Assembly: GCA_007133055.1 (NCBI GenBank)
Contig: SLNM01000247.1
Coordinates: 1-6,675, forward strand
Origin: Lentisphaeria bacterium
Lineage (GTDB): Bacteria > Verrucomicrobiota > Lentisphaeria > Oligosphaerales > PUNB01
DNA: 6,675 nucleotides
Direction of reading: 5' to 3'
Shown: piece after piece, positions 5,019-6,675 of the stretch
How the letters are laid out: each line of letters begins with the position of its first letter
Numbering within the stretch: the stretch's first letter is position 1
The notes under the pieces: generated by a model
What the model was told of the DNA's origin: nothing
Seen by the model: the letters and a program-made list of their open reading frames with translations, nothing else
The model's database searches: none
Program-made: the position numbers and the translations under genes

Positions 5019-5237
5019 CTTGGTTTCAGGTTTCAGGTGTCAGGTGTCAGGGTTTTGAACTCACAAACATCCCATGGGATGGTCTGGCTAACCTTGTCCC
5101 TAATCCGCCTGAGGCGGATCCCGATCAAAAGTCGAAATGGATATAGGTGCGAGACAAGGGGGCACACATTTGAGCACAACCCGACCAAAAGTCCTAACTG
5201 GGTGAAACCGAAACCCGAAACCTGAAACCTGAACTCT
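5019..5237. repeat. Composite inverted-repeat element (MITE-like)
   Basis: Perfect 14-bp inverted arms TTCAGGTTTCAGGT at 5025-5038 and its complement at 5220-5233 bound about 210 bases. Both arms extend into imperfect TTCAGG/TTCGGG arrays (left: CAGGTGTCAGGTGTCAGG). Inside lie a 12-bp palindrome ATCCCATGGGAT (5069-5080), a hairpin ATCCGCC/GGCGGAT (5103-5119, loop TGA), and a direct repeat CCGAYCAAAAGTC (5121-5133, 5181-5193). No real gene is present; open frames through it are repeat translations. The structure suits a short non-autonomous mobile or dispersed palindromic element downstream of the motor gene. No clear target-site duplication was found, so mobility is inferred. Confidence 0.5.
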
Positions 5238-5318
5238 GTCACGAGCAATGCATCATTTCTGAATGTGAATTGAAACAAGCTACCCACTCAATTTGAGAAG
5301 GAACCAAAAACACTGCAA

Positions 5319-6675
5319 TCACTGAATAAAACTGACAAACTGGTCCCGGCGCACTGTCTCGATCATCTCCGCCAGCTTGCGCCAGCTCATTTTATACTTT
5401 TTCTCCTGCCAGCCATCAGGCGATCCCTGGTAGTCAGTCACGGCCGAGCCGTCCTTTTCAAACGCCTTCAATGCGTCAACGACCTCTCCCCCCTCGCAGA
5501 GCTTCGCCAATGCCACCAAAGTCGGCTCGATCCGCCGCCGACTGCCATGCAGCCGCGGCAGCAGCTTCTGCAGAATCTGGGCGTCCATGACCTGTTGCCA
5601 GTCCCAGTTGTCCTCCGCCGATTTCAGGGCATAGCTGACTCTGGCATAGCGCATGACTTCATTGGCAGTGCGGTAGGCAAACTCGAATCCGGCCTTTTGC
5701 AGGACTCGGAAGAAGTCTAGTAAAGTTTCCTTGATTCGGTCGATGTCCGGCGGGGTCGCCAGCGGTTCGAGAGCCGTCCCGGTGTGTTGCAAAACTCCCC
5801 GTGCCCGCAGCGACAGTTCCAGAAACGCTTCCGCTGTCCCCGCAGGGGCTGGCAATATCCCTCCTGAATTTTTCGGGAGGGTTTCGCTCTGTGCATGCGT
5901 CTGCAAGAAATTATCCAGATCATCATGCTCAACCCGAAACTCCAGAACATTCGCCCGGTCCAGCACCTTCGGGCTGAACATGTACGTGGTTTCATCCACG
6001 TTCACCGTTCCGACCACAAACAGATTCGGCGGGATCACTATCTGCGGCGGGATCTCATGCCCGGACGAAGTAGGCAGCGCCCCGTCCTCCGAATGCACCG
6101 GCACCGGCTCCCCCGATTCCATGGCGCTGAGAAAGTCCGAGAAATACCGTTCCACATGCGACAGATTCATCTCGTCCAGGATAATGAAATATGGATTGTC
6201 CTGATCCGCACTCGCCCGCAGCACCAGATCGAGAACCGGTGTTGACTGAAAAGTCGGCCGCCCCGACTCGTCGTCCGCGGTCTTCAAATGATTCACAAAC
6301 CCCAGCACCTGCCGATTGTCCGTCCAGTCCGCCCCAACCGGCACCAGGGCGTAGCGTTTGGCTTGACGATTATGGCTCCCGTTTTGTTCGGAGACCCTGA
6401 ATCCTTTTCTTTTGCAATAACTGATGAATGCCTCGATCTGCCCCTGGTTCAGTTCCCCAATAGTATTCCGCCATCCCGCAAACCCCCGACTTTTATTTCC
6501 GGGCAGTTCAAAGTCCTGAATGTCCTCAGGCCCCCTGAAAAGCCATTTTGCTTTGATAAAGTTCTTGCTTGTCCTGCGAAAAGCCTCGAACGCCTCCCCG
6601 GAATCGTCAACGAAAGGCTCCTCAATAATTTCTCCGATACCAGTAAGAATAAAAGATTCACCGCCATAGGCAATA
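5319..6675 (-). CDS. McrB-type AAA+ motor, 5' part outside window
   Basis: The C-terminal 451 residues of a McrB-family AAA+ ATPase/GTPase, which in such systems drives DNA translocation for a nuclease partner. The frame is open to the right edge; a GTG at 6344 is internal and is not the start. Seen in order: VPVGADWTDNRQVLGF (about residues 111-126), Walker B YFIILDEMN (162-170, D167-E168), ERYFSDFLSAMESGE, the sensor region VVGTVNVDETTYMFS (220-234; NVDE replaces the NTAD motif of E. coli McrB), and FSPKVLDRAN with R240 as a finger candidate. A helical C-terminus with DAQILQKLLPRLHGSRRR is typical of motors paired with DUF2357 nucleases. The C-terminus is complete (stop 5319-5321). Oddly, no GxxxxGK[S/T] P-loop is visible in the 166 residues before Walker B; the nearest resemblance, PGNKS, is not one. 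The nuclease partner starts 2.4 kb downstream. Confidence 0.85.
   Translation of the reverse strand, partial: IAYGGESFILTGIGEIIEEPFVDDSGEAFEAFRRTSKNFIKAKWLFRGPEDIQDFELPGNKSRGFAGWRNTIGELNQGQIEAFISYCKRKGFRVSEQNGSHNRQAKRYALVPVGADWTDNRQVLGFVNHLKTADDESGRPTFQSTPVLDLVLRASADQDNPYFIILDEMNLSHVERYFSDFLSAMESGEPVPVHSEDGALPTSSGHEIPPQIVIPPNLFVVGTVNVDETTYMFSPKVLDRANVLEFRVEHDDLDNFLQTHAQSETLPKNSGGILPAPAGTAEAFLELSLRARGVLQHTGTALEPLATPPDIDRIKETLLDFFRVLQKAGFEFAYRTANEVMRYARVSYALKSAEDNWDWQQVMDAQILQKLLPRLHGSRRRIEPTLVALAKLCEGGEVVDALKAFEKDGSAVTDYQGSPDGWQEKKYKMSWRKLAEMIETVRRDQFVSFIQ

Noticed and set aside
5033..5287. Short frames through the inverted-repeat element on both strands
   Set aside because: The sequence FQVSGF-type wording arises from translating TTCAGG repeat units; there is no protein-like remainder and the region is better explained as a repeat.
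6342..6344. GTG at 6344 as start of the McrB-like gene
   Set aside because: The frame stays open and protein-like to the window edge, and the GTG codes for a Val inside the conserved YALVPVGADWTDNR strand.

Overview
All supportable genes in this window lie on the minus strand, so transcription runs from high to low coordinates. The base composition is mixed, roughly balanced to GC-rich. Small GC-rich palindromes and 'TTCGTGTCCATTCGTGG'-type tandem fragments are scattered between genes. From recall, this style is common in environmental Verrucomicrobiota/Kiritimatiellota/Planctomycetota (PVC) genomes. That assignment is weak because no ribosomal or marker gene is present.

Layout in transcription order. 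(1) 6675-5319: the C-terminal 451 residues of a McrB-type AAA+ motor, cut by the window edge. (2) 5318-4599: a gene-free stretch holding a 14-bp inverted-repeat composite element (5025-5233), then three gene relics: an unidentified C-terminus, an AlbA_2/Schlafen-regulator-like remnant with a large internal deletion, and a PglZ-like N-terminal fragment with an amber stop. (3) 4598-3321: a compact, apparently intact cassette of three overlapping genes: a SatD-family protein with a cyclase-like core and a C-terminal helix-turn-helix, a four-helix DUF3307 membrane protein, and a previously uncalled 29-residue membrane microprotein joined by an ATGA overlap. (4) 3259-3029: a second PglZ-like N-terminal fragment, cut off in a cluster of GC palindromes (2981-3062). 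(5) 2949-421: a long DUF2357 / PD-(D/E)XK nuclease, the usual partner of this McrB type. (6) 420-16: repeat-rich non-coding DNA, then the first five codons of another gene at the left edge.

My reading is that this is a eroding defence island. A two-gene McrBC-like (type IV restriction-like) system has its motor and nuclease genes separated by 2.4 kb of debris, and two homologous PglZ-like relics bracket the SatD-DUF3307-microprotein cassette. The most interesting points are: (a) SatD carries two aspartates 44 residues apart in cyclase-like motifs, exactly the metal-Asp spacing of class III nucleotide cyclases, and sits next to two membrane proteins; (b) a 49-bp operator-like element is repeated before both satD and the DUF3307 gene; (c) the McrB-like protein shows no P-loop in the 166 residues before its Walker B motif. 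Gene identities come from motif recognition only.
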